Both the position numbers and the translations under genes were made by a program. The notes beneath the pieces were generated by a model. That model was given only the letters and a program-made list of their open reading frames with translations, did no database searches and had not been told where the DNA came from. A DNA stretch of 64,000 nucleotides from Endomychus coccineus. Its lineage: Eukaryota; Arthropoda; Insecta; Coleoptera; Endomychidae. Below, piece by piece: positions 41,386 through 53,059 of the stretch (position 1 is the first letter of the stretch; every line of letters begins with the position of its first letter). The stretch is from NCBI GenBank assembly GCA_958510875.1, contig OY294068.1, positions 193,774,315 through 193,838,314 of the forward strand, in the 5' to 3' direction.

Positions 41386-42970
41386 TCAGGTTTTTGTTTT
41401 TTCGATTTTTATAGTAGGCAAGGGTTCACAAACATTTTCGAAGCTCATTTGTTTCCGCATACTCGTCTTTTTCCTCCGTTTTCCCTCTGAATTTAACGAT
41501 TTCCTTTTTGGATACAAATCCGAATATATGGACTCGCCTTTTAGACACTCAATTAACTGTATAATATGTGGATGTTTTTTTATGGCTATGTTTAATCTGC
41601 GATTCCAGCCTTGAACGGAGTTGTTCGTTCGATGCAACAAAGACATCATAATAAATATGTGGGAAAATGTCGGTATAACAGCTCCTAAAGAGCTTTTACA
41701 TGAGTTAGGGTTTAGTGAAAAACAGATCAATATAATCGAACTTGCTACAGTTTTGGATTCGACATTGAAAGGATTTCAAGAACCTTCTGGGAATATTTAT
41801 AATAATCCCCATCTCATTCTACTGCAAGCAAATTAAGCTCTATATCAATCAGAAATTCGTTCCTTGAAGAATGTTTTCAAGCAACTTAACACTTAACGCG
41901 GAAAAGCATAAGTTGAAGGCAAATAACAGAGCTTCAATGCTAGCTCAAGAAGTCGATGATAATCGTTTGAAAATGGAGGAAAACACAGCAAAACGAGTAA
42001 AATTGTTGGAACAACGCCACTCCGATATCTTGAAAGGGATGATGAAACAATTCTCAGATGAAAAGGAAGATTTGACCAACTGCAATCAAAAATTGAAACA
42101 TCGAATAATGAGCCTGGATCTAGAGATCACAAAGTTACAAAGCGATCTTGCTGTCGCTCAAAATTATTTGAATGGTCTAGAAAAGGAGAATTATTATTTA
42201 ACCACTCAAATTGACGACCTTCATCAGGACAAGGGTGTTTTACGAGAGTCATTTTCCATCCATTGTTCTATGAAATAATCTTGAAATTGCTGCAACTTTG
42301 AAGTAGTAGGGGCATCTTCCATAATGCTCAACCAACCATTTTCCACTTCCGTGGGAGGAATATATGCTAATGCTGCACACGTACGTATGTGTAACCTGTC
42401 TTCCGCATTTTGTTTATATTCTTCCGTCAGCCCCAACTGTTGCATTTTTCTCTACAAGCATTGATTGAAATGGAAGTTGCAACCACTAACACGGATGTTA
42501 AAAAATATGTTTCTCAAACCTGCTATTGCAGCCAATTCGAAGACAATTTTTACTGCTTTCGGCGACCACCTGGGAAGTTTTTTTTTTACTATTTCAAACA
42601 ATCTACTATAGGCTTTCTCCTGCTTGTTTTGCAGTAGTGCAAACATCACAGGAACTATGTTCGTTTCGGCGAAGTTGCTTCCTGTCTCCACATGAAACGA
42701 CTATAATTGTGAATAATTGTTTACAGCAACTTCTAAAAGTATGAATATTGTTTCGACTGTACTAAGTAGATTTTGTCCTAAATCTAATGAAAACACCATT
42801 ATTTTGTACTTATCATCAGCAAATAAAAACGTACTGTCAGCTTCCATCACATAAATATCGTCTGGAATGACAATTTCTTTCTCACTTGCCTATTCTTTAA
42901 GCGACCCTAGTGCAGCATGTCCAATCCGGTTGACTGTTCTTTTGACAGATGAGTACGATGGAACAGATTA
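41386..42970 (-). pseudogene. MULE-type transposase relic, split by a host-gene fragment
   Basis: In minus-strand order: SSVKRTVNRIGHAAL … IVIPDDIYVMEAD (42970-42740), PVMFALLQNKQEKAYSRLFE … FELAAIAGLRNIFFNI … GCNFHFNQCL (42691-42452), LGLTEEYKQNAEDRLHIRTCAALAYIPPTE … FQDYFIEQWM (42445-42245), then RTNNSVQGWNRRLN … KKHPHIIQLIECL (41640-41540). This is the order of the animal FLYWCH/MULE transposase C-terminal half. A frameshift lies near 42450. A plus-strand ninein-like fragment (about 41645-42245) is wedged between the third and fourth blocks. Confidence 0.7.
41645..42255 (+). pseudogene. ninein/Bsg25D-like gene fragment (retroposed or captured)
   Basis: The plus strand reads MWENVGITAPKELLHELGFS … NIIELATVLDSTLKG, a stop, ALYQSEIRSLKNVF, a frameshift, then KLKANNRASMLAQEVDDNRL … VKLLEQRHSDILKGMMKQFS … LDLEITKLQSDLAVAQNYL. 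The order resembles the ninein/Bsg25D centrosomal protein family: a short helical region, then 'ALYQ.EI..L', then 'ANNRA.LLAQEVD' and a coiled coil. It is intronless, with at least one stop and one frameshift, so a dead copy. It is embedded in a MULE transposase. Confidence 0.55.
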
Positions 42971-43440
42971 TAACTGTGGCGGGTTTTAAACCCCCAACCT
43001 TCCCATCCAGGGGACTTTAGACATGTCACGTAGTGCCCTCTCATACTATCAATAGCACATCAACTGCCCGGCAGAGACCAACGCCTTAATTGGTCAGGAG
43101 ACGGTCTTATGATCCATCTGGGCCTTTCTTAGACAGCTTTTGTTTGACGAGTAGCCGTCGGCCTCATATCAACGGCCTACCACATATCATTGCCCTGGCA
43201 GCAAATCCATTACCCAGAAACCTGGGATAGGAAGCAGGGACACCGGACTTTAGGAGTAAAGCCATGTGGTGCAGCATTTATCCACGCAGAAGTAGCTGTT
43301 TAATTCGCCCCCCCGCGGGACTATTTTAGGCAAACTCACAACGGGCACTGCTTACTAGTCTATATTATTGCCCCTTCTGGGCCATAGCCAGCTGTCGCCT
43401 CCTCCTATTACCTGTTTTAACCGTTCGGCTTCTCAAATAA
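42970..43440. other. GC-richer segment of unknown origin
   Basis: About 470 bp much richer in GC than its surroundings (GGCGGGTTTTAAACCCCCAA, CATCCAGGGGACTTTAGACA, GCCATGTGGTGCAGCATTTA). It lies between the MULE relic and the endonuclease fragment and continues the latter's strand. Probably an untranslated or decayed part of that non-LTR element. No ORF. Confidence 0.35.
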
Positions 43441-43720
43441 CCTACCGCGTATGTCTACCAAGCCCTTGACTGCTTGTCACTCTAGTGTAGTTGTCAATAT
43501 GCTTTATTAATGAAAAGAACTCTAGAAGGGATTCTAATTCAGTTTTATATTTATTTTCTTCCTTTAGTTCTATATCAAAATCTCCTCCTAAAATGAGGGT
43601 TTTTTTATTTTCTTCAAACACATTACTCAATATTTGCTCCAAAATTTCAAGAAAGGTTTCTTTATTCCCATTACAAGGACGATACACAACTATCATAATA
43701 AACAGCTGCTTCAGAATTCT
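43440..43720 (-). pseudogene. APE-type endonuclease fragment of a non-LTR element
   Basis: The minus strand reads MIVVYRPCNGNKETFLEILE, then LILGGDFDIEL and an R-rich end. YRPP…F…LE..L … ILGGDFN is the apurinic-endonuclease motif of jockey/CR1-like ORF2, with the catalytic GDFD (usually GDFN). Confidence 0.65.
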
Positions 43721-43759
43721 GAATTGTCACATGTTAGAAGGCGGAGGATTTCTCTAAAA

Positions 43760-44620
43760 TGTTAGAATTTGAATTGTATTTTAAGACTTCATCTCAAAAG
43801 TTTAGTTTGTTATTAGAAAAAAATATGTTCAACAGGTTCATCAATCAATAAGAATGTTATTTAATTGATCGATTACCAAACTATTACAAAATTGAATATA
43901 CCCAACTTTTATAAAGCCACATTTTCCTCTTGATATGGTGATCAGATGTAAACAGATAGGATAATAGGATATATTAAAAAAACACATTTTTCATTACATT
44001 TTCACAGAAATTCCATATCATGAATGGCTTATCTGTGTTCTTGACGTTATTAACTGATAGTGTGAGTGGAGTCGTTTCGAGCTGATCGATACTTGTAAAT
44101 GATAACTTTATCAAACGAAAATATTGCCGAGTTGTATAAATTTATTTGGAGCGTATGTTTTTGCATGACAACGGTTTTACAGCCGGAACAGACATATTAT
44201 ACTTGATTAACTTGATATTATCGCATACCTTTCTTATTGTATTGCTTGGCAGTTACTTTAAGTGGCAACATTGCATAACGTCATCTATTGTTAAACGAAA
44301 CTGATTATAAAGTACCTAATGAATGATTATTATTCATTCTGATTTGTAAAATGCAATATCACTACCCAATTTCTTACTCCTGTTTGCCAGAAATTAAATA
44401 TTATGTTGGTTACAAGTTTCCCATATAACATAAGCTAATACATTATATTGAACGCTTTGTTTTCGTAATCTTATTATTTAATTCAACTTCAATCAACTAA
44501 GATAACCCTGTGAACAGTGATGATATCGGTTACACAATTAGAGTTCACTATCATCTGATAGTTTCTCTAATGTTGCAACAACCAAAGCTAGTGAAATTTC
44601 GTAATATATACGGACGTCAA
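43760..44620. other. intronic, nothing identified
   Basis: AT-rich; no feature supported. Confidence 0.4.
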
Positions 44621-44629
44621 GGATCATTT

Positions 44630-44910
44630 TGTCTTCCTTTCGACAATTGATGCAAAACACGAGGGCAAGATGTAAAGTCCCTGAAATATGAAACAAGAAA
44701 TGATTTGTTTGATCAAAAACTTCGTCCAACGTTTTTCAAATTTTTCGATCCCTTCCAAATAATACGATTTCGGCAATCCTGCAACATAGGCGTTTGTTTC
44801 AGCGATGAACTCATCGTCGGAGCCAAATCTTCATCCGCCGAACCATTTCTTCATGTTTGGAAATAGATAATAATCGCAGGGGGCCAAATCTGTAGAATAT
44901 GGTGATCATT
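44630..44910 (-). pseudogene. mariner transposase C-terminal fragment
   Basis: The minus strand reads FPNMKKWFGG … GSDDEFIAETNAYVAGLPKSYYLEGIEKFEKRW. These are the last ~60 residues of irritans-type mariner transposases. It includes the same 3' flank as the pieces at 7690 and 30390. Confidence 0.7.
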
Positions 44911-45589
44911 CATCTGTTGGATCTGATTTTAACCTTTCATAATTACTGGTATTTGAAAAATTAACAGTTTCATCAATATAGTGATTTCTGTTGATAGCAA
45001 GAACTGAATTTCCTTTATTTGCAAGTGTAAAATTGATTTCTTTTTATACGCTCGGCTATTGAGAGTTACCAAATTTATCTCTTGGAAATTGAGTTTCAAT
45101 AAAATTAGCTGCTATACATTGCGTGACATACATAATGCAAATTCAGTCTATATTCCCAAATCCTCTAAATCACTAGAATTATTTCGCGATCGCCATAAAA
45201 CTTTCAAATTTCTGAATAGGGCTTTGAATTGAGCCTAAAAACTGGAGATCTTGAACCTTCGTTCTACATCCGCAGATTTCCAAAATCTCCTTGCTAACAT
45301 CGAAAAAACTCACCAGGTACCTTGTAACGAATCTTAAATTTTGGAAATAACGTTTATTTTAGATCGGACAGTAAATACGGATATTACAAGTAAACTCAGT
45401 TTGAACAGTTTTTCAATAGATATGCGTGAGCTCCGAATGTATATTCCGGGATTGTCACTTTTCTAAACTTCCGCAATTTTGAATAAGTGTAATTATTCAA
45501 ATAGATGAATCTACTTTATGCCTGTTTAAAATTTGCTTTCATTCCGATAAAATATGTTGCAAAAACAGGGGTCTGGCAAGTTAATGCAT

Positions 45590-46740
45590 CAAAGTTTTGA
45601 ACAACGTTATGTATAAAAAAAGCGAACAACCAAAAAACTCCGATAACACTTGTCTAGTGTGCCGGGAAAAACTAGTGGAGCATCATGAGCGCGAATTTTA
45701 GATCTAAAAAGTAGCGTCACTTTTATGCATTGTTCGGCACAAAATAAGGAATTGGTGGAGCAGACTTCAACAGAACCTCGGGAGACATATAAAAACAGGG
45801 ACCGATAAAAGATCGCTCTCTTTTGGTGCTCTCTTTCGTGCTCTCTCTTGTGCCCTCTTTTGTGCTCTCTTTTGTGATTTTGATTTTCAATCAGTACAGT
45901 TGCTCTTTGGTGATTTTGATTTTCCAATAGTACCGTTGAAGTGAGATTAAGATAAGAATCGAAGTGAATTATTTATCCGAGTTTAAGTCAGATTTAAACT
46001 GTGAATTAACAATAGTGTTCCGTTTAAGTGAATTTTACAAAAGGTAAATGACTTGATAGTTTATTTTCTGGCATTACGATATATTTTCCGAACCGACCGA
46101 ATTTTAACCGTTTGATATATCGTAGTGCGTTTTAACAACATTTATGTTATCCGAATGATTACCGAACACCGCTTATTACGCTAGGATCTGTTTGATTTGT
46201 ATTTTCCGCAAATGATAAATGTAAATCATTCATGAACAGATTCCGTACCGTTGAATTGAATTTAAATACCGAACATATCGTAAAGTAGATATGTTGAAAT
46301 AGTTTTCATATACCGTTCGAGCTTCCTTACATTTTCCTTCTGGGAAAATCTTTGTAAATATTGCAATATAATTGCATTTATATTGATTATTCTGAAAGTG
46401 TACTTATTATAATTATTATATATTTTATTATTGGGAATTCCCCGTTTTATTGAATTATTTCTGCTCCATCTTCAAACGAGCTAAGTTATAACCAGGTATC
46501 AATTGTAATTAAAGCCTACAATTTTGATACTGTTTTCTGCCCAATGGACTCTGGTTATACTTCACTGTAGCTACCCTAGGGACAAGGCTATCTATAGATA
46601 GCATAGTGACAAACCTTGTGATGAAGACCCTAGCAGAAGTCTTCAAAAAGGAGTAAACCTTTAGAAAATCTGGCGCCCGAGGATTCGAAGCTTACCGCAG
46701 TAAGCAATTCACCGAAAGCGACAAGGTACACGTCATAACC
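45590..46740 (+). mobile_element. LTR of a retrovirus-like retrotransposon with primer-binding site
   Basis: TATAAAA at 45788-45794 is followed by a CT-rich downstream region (repeats of GTGCTCTCTTTTGT). About 870 bp later comes TGGCGCCCGAGGATTCG (46669-46685), a tRNA-type primer-binding site of the TGGCGCCCGA class. A short stretch of internal sequence follows before it breaks into a non-LTR fragment at about 46850. No gag/pol and no second LTR were found in the window. The LTR start is not resolved (about 45590). Confidence 0.6.
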
Positions 46741-46849
46741 TTTTACTCTATGGGATCAATTTTTTACTTGTGATCTCTACACTATAATACACGATCATAT
46801 GATTTTTAAATTGTTCGGGAAAAACATGTTTTCTCTTGTAGCTATCCCC

Positions 46850-48050
46850 CAAGCTAAGCTTGACCCGAAATAGTTATTGTATTCAATCATACTTAAAAAA
46901 TAGGAATCAGTCCGCTTATGATAGTGATATATTTGGAAATACCTTCCTATCAAATATTAGAAACGTTGTCAGGGGCGTTCCTCAGGGGTTAATTTTGGGA
47001 CCTCTCTTATACATATTATATACAAATGATCTACCAAGTGCTATCCCAGAGCCGCTTTCACAATTTGCGGGCGTTACATACAATACACTAGATTGAGTGT
47101 TGACAAAAAGAAGAACTTAATGGACAAAATTCAAACTACGATCCACTCACTGGAACAATGGTTCGGTTCGAATAATTTACAGGTGAATGTGCATAAAACA
47201 GTTATTGAATATTTCATTTTGGACAAACACAACCAAATTATGTAATCCTCAGAAGAATGGATTCAAAGAATCAATCATCGACTCAAGATTAGATTGGCAT
47301 TATCACTTAGATGATTTAGCAGAACATGCATATGCACTAAGAACTCTACATTATTTGGTAAATGAGAAAACAGATTTTATTGCCTACTTCGCGTACATTG
47401 AATCTCGTCTAAAATACGGCAATATTGTTTGGGGAAATTCGTCAATCAAACGAATATTCAAACTTAAGAAGGAAAGCTCACGAAACGTACTCCTGTTGTC
47501 AAAAACTGACAGTTGCAAGCAATTTTTCATTGATAAAAATGTACTCACTATTACCGGTCTCTATATCTATTAAACCGTTATATTTATCAAAAATCCCGAG
47601 CTCTTCGAATATTGCTGTATAGAGCATTCGTATCATACAAGAAATAAGAACAATGTGATTAGAGATAAGCCTGAATATTCTTACATCCAGACAAATATCT
47701 TATACAACATACTGAAAATTTCTAATGAAATGCCAAGTTTCATTGAGGAGGAACGTCTCAACAAAATAAAATTATCTCTGAGAAACTGTTTAGCTGAAAT
47801 AGCATATTATAATTTAACAGAGTTTCTGAATGACAATAATTTCCTCATATGATTTTCTTTATAACATAAGTTTTTATTTCTACATGTCTTAAATCATAGT
47901 ACCTATACATTTCGAACTATAATAAGGCTATTCCTGTATGTATTTGGAGGACTATTAGAGAAATTTAGGATATTTACACAGTGTATGTTTATGACAAGTT
48001 CTATGTACCACTTAAGTACCCTTGAAACGAATAAATTCTATCTATTCTAT
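46850..48050 (+). pseudogene. non-LTR reverse transcriptase fragment, sense orientation in the intron
   Basis: Blocks SNIRNVVRGVPQGLILGPLL, TNDLPSAIPEP, then LEQWFGSNNLQVNVHKT, HYHLDDLAEHAYALRTL, YIESRLKYGNIVWG and, after shifts, KPEYSYIQTNILYNIL … LRNCLAEIAYYN. Many frameshifts. The 3' end is an imperfect TCTATCTATTCTATTC tail at about 48030-48055, about 60 bp before the exon 2 acceptor. Confidence 0.75.
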
Positions 48051-48114
48051 TCTGTATACCTAATTACTTTCAAATGGGTTCAGTATTTTTTTAATAATGC
48101 AATTTTTTTCTCAG

Positions 48115-49421
48115 GTACACTGAACGCTTTGTCAGATGGTATGCACTATGGATGGTCAGCACCTACAGTTCCTAAATTGAGAGCCCCAGATAGTCCTATA
48201 GAAACGTCAGAAAGCAGCGTGGTATGGCTAGAAAGCTTGTACATGTTGGCAGGATTGGCCGCCCTTCCCCTAACCGTTTACCTAGCTGACAAAATAGGCC
48301 GACAAAAATCAGTATTATTAGCATCATTCATTAGTTTAATAGGCTGGACACTTATCGGAACAGGAAATCGAATAGAATATCTCTTCGCGGCCAGGATACT
48401 TGTAGGAGCTGCGGCCAATGCAGCATTCACCTGCTCACCTATGTACGTAGCAGAAATAGCCCACCACAACATAAGAGGTTTCCTCGCAGGGACCATTTAC
48501 ATCATGGAAATGGGCGGCGTGTTGCTGATGTATTCCATCGCTCCCTTCGTTTCGCTACGTATACCTCCTATCGTGGGGGCGGGGATCGTAATCACACAGC
48601 TAATTGTTTTCCCGTTCATGCCAGAATCGCCATATTATCACTTATTCAAAGGACGCGAAGAGGAGGCTAGGAAATCTCTCAGGAGATTGCGTAACACGCA
48701 CGACGTAGAGGACGAGATGGAGGAGATAGCGGCGGCGATACGGCGCCAGAAGTCGGAGAGAGGGCGACCGCAAGATCTCGTGATGATTAAAAGCAACCGA
48801 AGGGCATTGGTAACGATGACGATCCTGAACGGGGCGCAACATATGTGTGGAATTACCGTTATTCTGATGAATCTGCATTCTATCCTTAAAGCCGCTGGTT
48901 CGATTTACATAGAATCGTCCATCGCCGCTATTATATTCTCAGCTATAATGTTCATATCGTCTATTATATCATGTCTCATTGTAGACAGATGTGGTCGAAA
49001 AGTGTTACTTTATGTTTCCAGTATCCTAACATCAATTTGTTTGCTCATCATAGCTGTTTATTTCACGCTCAAACTAAACGGAACCGAAGTACAGTCGGCA
49101 AGTTGGATTCCTGTAGTTTTCGTTATGATTTACGCGGCCACTTTCAAATTCGGCTTGGGTATAGTGCCCATAGTAATGACGGCGGAGTTATTCCCGGCCA
49201 AAATGAAGGCTTTGGGAATGACCGTTGCCGATGGCATGTACGTCTTGTTCGCCAGCATTTCGATTTACGTGTATCAATTCCTTTTGGATTCTTTCGGAAT
49301 ACACGTGCCGTTCTATTGTTTTGCATTCTGTTCGTTCCTCACCACGTTCTTAACTATTTTCCTCATACCCGAAACGAAAGGAAAAACGTTGGAAGAGATT
49401 CAAATGATACTCAAACAATAA
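48115..49421 (+). CDS. Tret1-like: facilitated trehalose/sugar transporter, exon 2
   Basis: With exon 1 it gives a 462-aa MFS sugar porter, the usual size for Tret1-like proteins. Visible signatures: WTLxG-type segments, loop motif LADKIGRQKS (about 84-93), PESPYY (197), second loop VDRCGRKVLL (about 317), and the C-terminal PETKGKTLEEIQ (446-457). Twelve membrane spans are apparent. It moves trehalose or hexoses across the plasma membrane by facilitated diffusion; the exact substrate cannot be read from sequence. All coding after the first 27 residues is in this single exon. The ORF is intact and codon use is more GC-rich than the surroundings, so this is a functional host gene. A longer ORF that starts inside the intron (47985) is not the real start. 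Confidence 0.9.
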
Positions 49422-49429
49422 CTTTATAG

Positions 49430-49790
49430 GAAATTAGTGAAATTAAATATTTAGAAGAATGTAGTGTGTTTGATGGTCACGTCAAACTCGAAATGAAAAA
49501 GTTCCTAGGATCTCTGATAAAATTGGGAACGCAGTGCTGTGAAGTGATTACACAAATATTCACTCGTATACTGTAACATTACGTTTTTTGTCTAATAACA
49601 GTTACCGGGTCCCACTTCGGACAATCTCGTAAACTACAAAATTTACTGATATGGTTAATTTGATTCTAGATTCAATGTGTCATGGAGATATTCAAATTAT
49701 TTCCAGTATCTCAGCAGGAAATTCTTTTCATTTTCAAGAGATTCTTTAGTAAAACCTTAGAACAATGTACTTACCCATTGATATTGTATT
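49430..49790 (+). other. 3' flank of the transporter gene
   Basis: Probable 3' UTR and downstream sequence. No clear AATAAA was found within the first 150 bp, so the polyadenylation site is unassigned. Confidence 0.35.
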
Positions 49791-50095
49791 CAAGGGGACC
49801 AGGTATCTCAGTTGTAGAAGCATCGACTGTCCGGGCGCGGGTTCGAATCTCAGCGAATGCGGAATTTTTCCGATGGCCCGTGAAAGTGCTGAGGCAATAC
49901 AATAGCCCGTCAGGCCTAAGTGTCATCGATACTGCCCTGGTTGCAGAATCGAGTCCACCACACGAAGTGGAGTGTTTGGTGGACTTCCACACTATCTTAT
50001 GGGATGTTACATGCCCATAAGGTGCCCATAAAGGATTTCAACTACCTCCCAACAACAAGGTGGAGATTTAGATGAGCCACGAAAAAATAAAGCAA
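49790..50095 (+). repeat. tRNA-derived SINE
   Basis: The head shows pol III boxes: an A box in GGTATCTCAGTTGTAGAAGC (about 49802-49821) and a B box GGGTTCGAATCT (49839-49850), about 30 nt apart as in tRNA genes. A ~210-bp GC-richer body and an A-rich end (CCACGAAAAAATAAAGC, about 50077) follow. The tRNA cloverleaf is not complete, so it is a SINE and not a tRNA gene. Confidence 0.72.
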
Positions 50096-50420
50096 ATTGA
50101 GAATTATTCGATTAGGTATGGTTCAAAATCTTACTTCTCCGTGCTACAAACATTTGCATTTGGAATCAGATAATCATCGGAATGACTTCATGAATAGTAT
50201 GCCCTTCTTCTCAGAGTTCGGATGTATTGCTCCTAATAGTCAATATGATCATCTTATTGGAAATAAGTGAAGAAATCATGTAAGGTAAATGAATACAATA
50301 TGCCCACACTAAGGGATTCTTATGTTTTATGAGCAAACTAAAAATGAATCAGAAGCGGCCAAGTTTAGGTCCAACAAAAAATATTCTCGGCGAAAACTGT
50401 TAAAAAGTTTTTCCTCAATT
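50096..50420. other. nothing identified
   Basis: AT-rich; no feature supported. Confidence 0.4.
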
Positions 50421-50429
50421 TTTAGAAGC

Positions 50430-50700
50430 TTCAATTAGACCGACTTCATGAACATATTGTGCGCAGACAGAACACAAACGCATTTCAGAAAAAAAAAACA
50501 TTTGACAAGTCGACTGTTTCGACTGTTCTTTGGTGTGTTGTGATGGAACCATGTTTCGTCCACGGTTACGACACGGCGCAAAAAATCCTTCTAATCGCAC
50601 TTGAAGAACACCAAACAACAGAGAGCAAATGCGGCACACATCTGGCAGATAGCTTTGTCATATTCAAAAATTTATGCAGAATGTAACGCCATCATGATAG
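50430..50700 (-). pseudogene. mariner transposase central fragment
   Basis: TCGACTGTTCTTTGGTGTGT, TGTTTCGTCCACGGTTACGA and AAATGCGGCACACATCTGGC match the 32310-32520 mariner region, which encodes the FVTVDE catalytic block, with indels. Confidence 0.65.
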
Positions 50701-50704
50701 GTTT

Positions 50705-52250
50705 TGAATTGAATATTGAAAGATCCTAGAGTTGTTTTTACCATCATAAGTTTTGACGCTTGAGGCGGCTTGGATAACTTTTTATAGTAATATTTTTGAT
50801 CTGAATCATTTCTTTGATTGTAAAATTCAGTGATATTGTAATGTTATTAGATAGATCAAATAATGTTTTTAGATTTGAACGATAAACGAATTAACTCGGA
50901 ACCAGTGAGATACAAGATTGGAGTAAAAATTAAGAAAAAAACAAACCTTCGAGCATATCATTTCCTACCTAATTCGAATTTAGTTTTAGTTTACTTAGTG
51001 ATAATTTAACTGTGTTCGTTCTTGAATGAATGTCGCGACAATATGTGATCTTGTCTTCAATCAAGTTAGTATGCCAATATCAAGCTGGTGTAAGAAGCCA
51101 GGTTAACTTGATAATAAAAGAAACTACTTGTGGAATGATAAATTCGAATATTTTATGTTATATTTATGATTTAATTGACTTATTGTAATTAAATTAATTT
51201 CACATTCATTTATTTTTGATATTTTATATTCACAAAACGTCTATTGTGATTTTAGTTAACACGACATCGGATTGAATTAACTTTCAGATGTCTGAGTTCC
51301 AAGCTGAAAGTGAAAAATGTTATAGCAAGACATCATTTCAGGTTACGCTCATGTTGATGACTTATAGTTACTTAACGATGTACTTGATTTAATGAACAAA
51401 ATTTATTATTATTGTACTTAGATTCTCATGTTGTTGTTTCACAATAATTGTTTTCCATATTTTATGTTGTCATAAAATAATAAAAGGTTGTTATCATAAT
51501 CATAGTTGTTTTATATATCCAAAGACAAAGCAAGGTACGTATCGCATGCCACAATAACGAACTCTTGTCAATCGGAATGCTGACTAAAGATGACTTAATT
51601 AATAAAACGCAAGATGATATGAATACGCATCTCGTTAGATCTCTTCAGATCTCTGTCAACATGGCACTATAATGTTCTATATTAACCGTTATTGTGATGC
51701 TTTGCTCGTACAAAAAAAAATACGAACCAAAGTCACACCAAATACTCCATTTATCAGAATATAATGTTCCAAAATCACTTGTGGATTCTGCAATTTTGCT
51801 TATTAACATCCACTGAGCCAAAAAAGAGTCATTGCTGAAGAGGATTCCCTTGTCAAATTCAATACCCGCTTCAATTCCCCACAGTGGGGACCTTTATGCG
51901 ATCGAAATCTCGGGGCGCTTTTTGCAAATTGTACTCAAATACTAAATTGTAAAGAATTAACCAATTTTATTACATAAAACAATTATTATTGAACCATATA
52001 ATTCAATAATATTAGAATGTTGATAAACTAACTAAACTTTGAACATCCACTTTTCTGAATTTGTTTGTGGTGAACTCTTCTGGGACGTATTGGAAATTTA
52101 CTTCAGAATAGACGGCTAGGCGCGCACATAAACAAAACACGACCATGCTGGCAAAGACCACTGATAACGGTAGTAAAGACGCTCATATAAAACATGATCG
52201 TACAGTGTTATTAAAATAATTGTACAATTGATATGAAATCAACACCTACA
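50705..52250. other. nothing identified
   Basis: 1.5 kb of AT-rich sequence with no supported gene or repeat. Confidence 0.4.
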
Positions 52251-52254
52251 GAAA

Positions 52255-52638
52255 ATGATCCTACCGAGATACACTTATAAGTTCCTATTTCACCAACTAT
52301 CGCTCGAAGATGGGCTAGTTGTATTCGAGACAGGAAACAGTCCTAGTCGGCTACTACGTGACGTCAGAAACCACGTATCGCGCAACGCTCCGAATCTACT
52401 GGGTCATCATATATTATGCAAATCGGTCGTGTTGCCAATAAACAAAGACATCCACTGTTGGAATGTATCTAATATGAAAGGCGGAATTGATGAAATAATA
52501 AGACTAGTCAACGATGTTGACAAAATCAAAAAACTTACTTATTCTGAAAAATTCCGTTCATATAGACAGCGATTTCCGATATTTCAGCAGATCGTTATAC
52601 GCTGGCCAAAGATAAATCGTCCTTCCTGTATAATGTAG
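52255..52638 (+). CDS. unrecognised 127-aa ORF
   Basis: An ATG-started single ORF (MILPRYTYKFLFHQLSLEDG … HHILCKSVVLPINKD … RQRFPIFQQIVIRW). Base composition is slightly less AT-rich than its flanks and it has mixed, protein-like residue use. No signal peptide, membrane span or known motif. TATAAAA at 52186-52192 and CAGTG at 52203 are too close together for a standard TATA/Inr pair. It could be a small lineage gene, a transposon relic or chance. Confidence 0.3.
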   Translation: MILPRYTYKFLFHQLSLEDGLVVFETGNSPSRLLRDVRNHVSRNAPNLLGHHILCKSVVLPINKDIHCWNVSNMKGGIDEIIRLVNDVDKIKKLTYSEKFRSYRQRFPIFQQIVIRWPKINRPSCIM

Positions 52639-53059
52639 GCATGGTTAATGATATATTATGAAATTAATCGTTTAATGTTTGTAAAATCCATTGGGAACAA
52701 TTCTGCCATCGTTACTAAATACCTGAACGGGTCATGTCAATATTGAAAAATGTATAGTGTTATCTTATTCAAATATAATTTGTATGAGCGGAACTATTTA
52801 ACTACAATTTCAAGACACTTATCTTCGAACGCACATGCTATTTCATTATAACATTAACTATAATGTCTGTTTAGCCTTGGCTTACTAACCTTATAATGAT
52901 GTCAAGTAGCATGAGACAACAATATTATTCCATTATTGTGTAAAATATTTCCCAAGATGTTCCATCAATGATGAAATCAGAGAGAAATTACGAAAGAGGC
53001 GGCAACTCAATCTCGATAATGTCAATCTTGTCTACTAGACTGGTTCATTGGCCTACCTC

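Larger units (their letters stand above)
37940..48114 (+). other. 10.2-kb intron of the Tret1-like gene, filled with transposon remnants
   Basis: GT at 37940 and AG at 48113-48114. It contains, in order, a Penelope-like end, a minus-strand non-LTR fragment, another Penelope-like end, a MULE relic with a ninein-like insert, an endonuclease fragment, a mariner piece, an LTR with primer-binding site and a plus-strand non-LTR fragment. The tail of the last one ends about 60 bp before the splice acceptor. Insect introns in this gene family are usually short, so the size is insertion-driven. Confidence 0.8.

Noticed and set aside
41234..41614. 126-aa plus-strand ORF
   Set aside because: Antisense to the MULE relic blocks (RTNNSVQGWNRRLN … KKHPHIIQLIECL), which explain the sequence.
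47985..48114. Transporter start at 47985 in the long ORF
   Set aside because: This stretch is retrotransposon tail plus polypyrimidine tract; the acceptor at 48114 and the in-phase exon 1 at 37858-37939 give the family-typical N-terminus.
49838..49866. A true tRNA gene at the B box of the 49.8-kb repeat
   Set aside because: A and B boxes are present but the acceptor and anticodon stems do not pair; the A-rich end and long body indicate a SINE.
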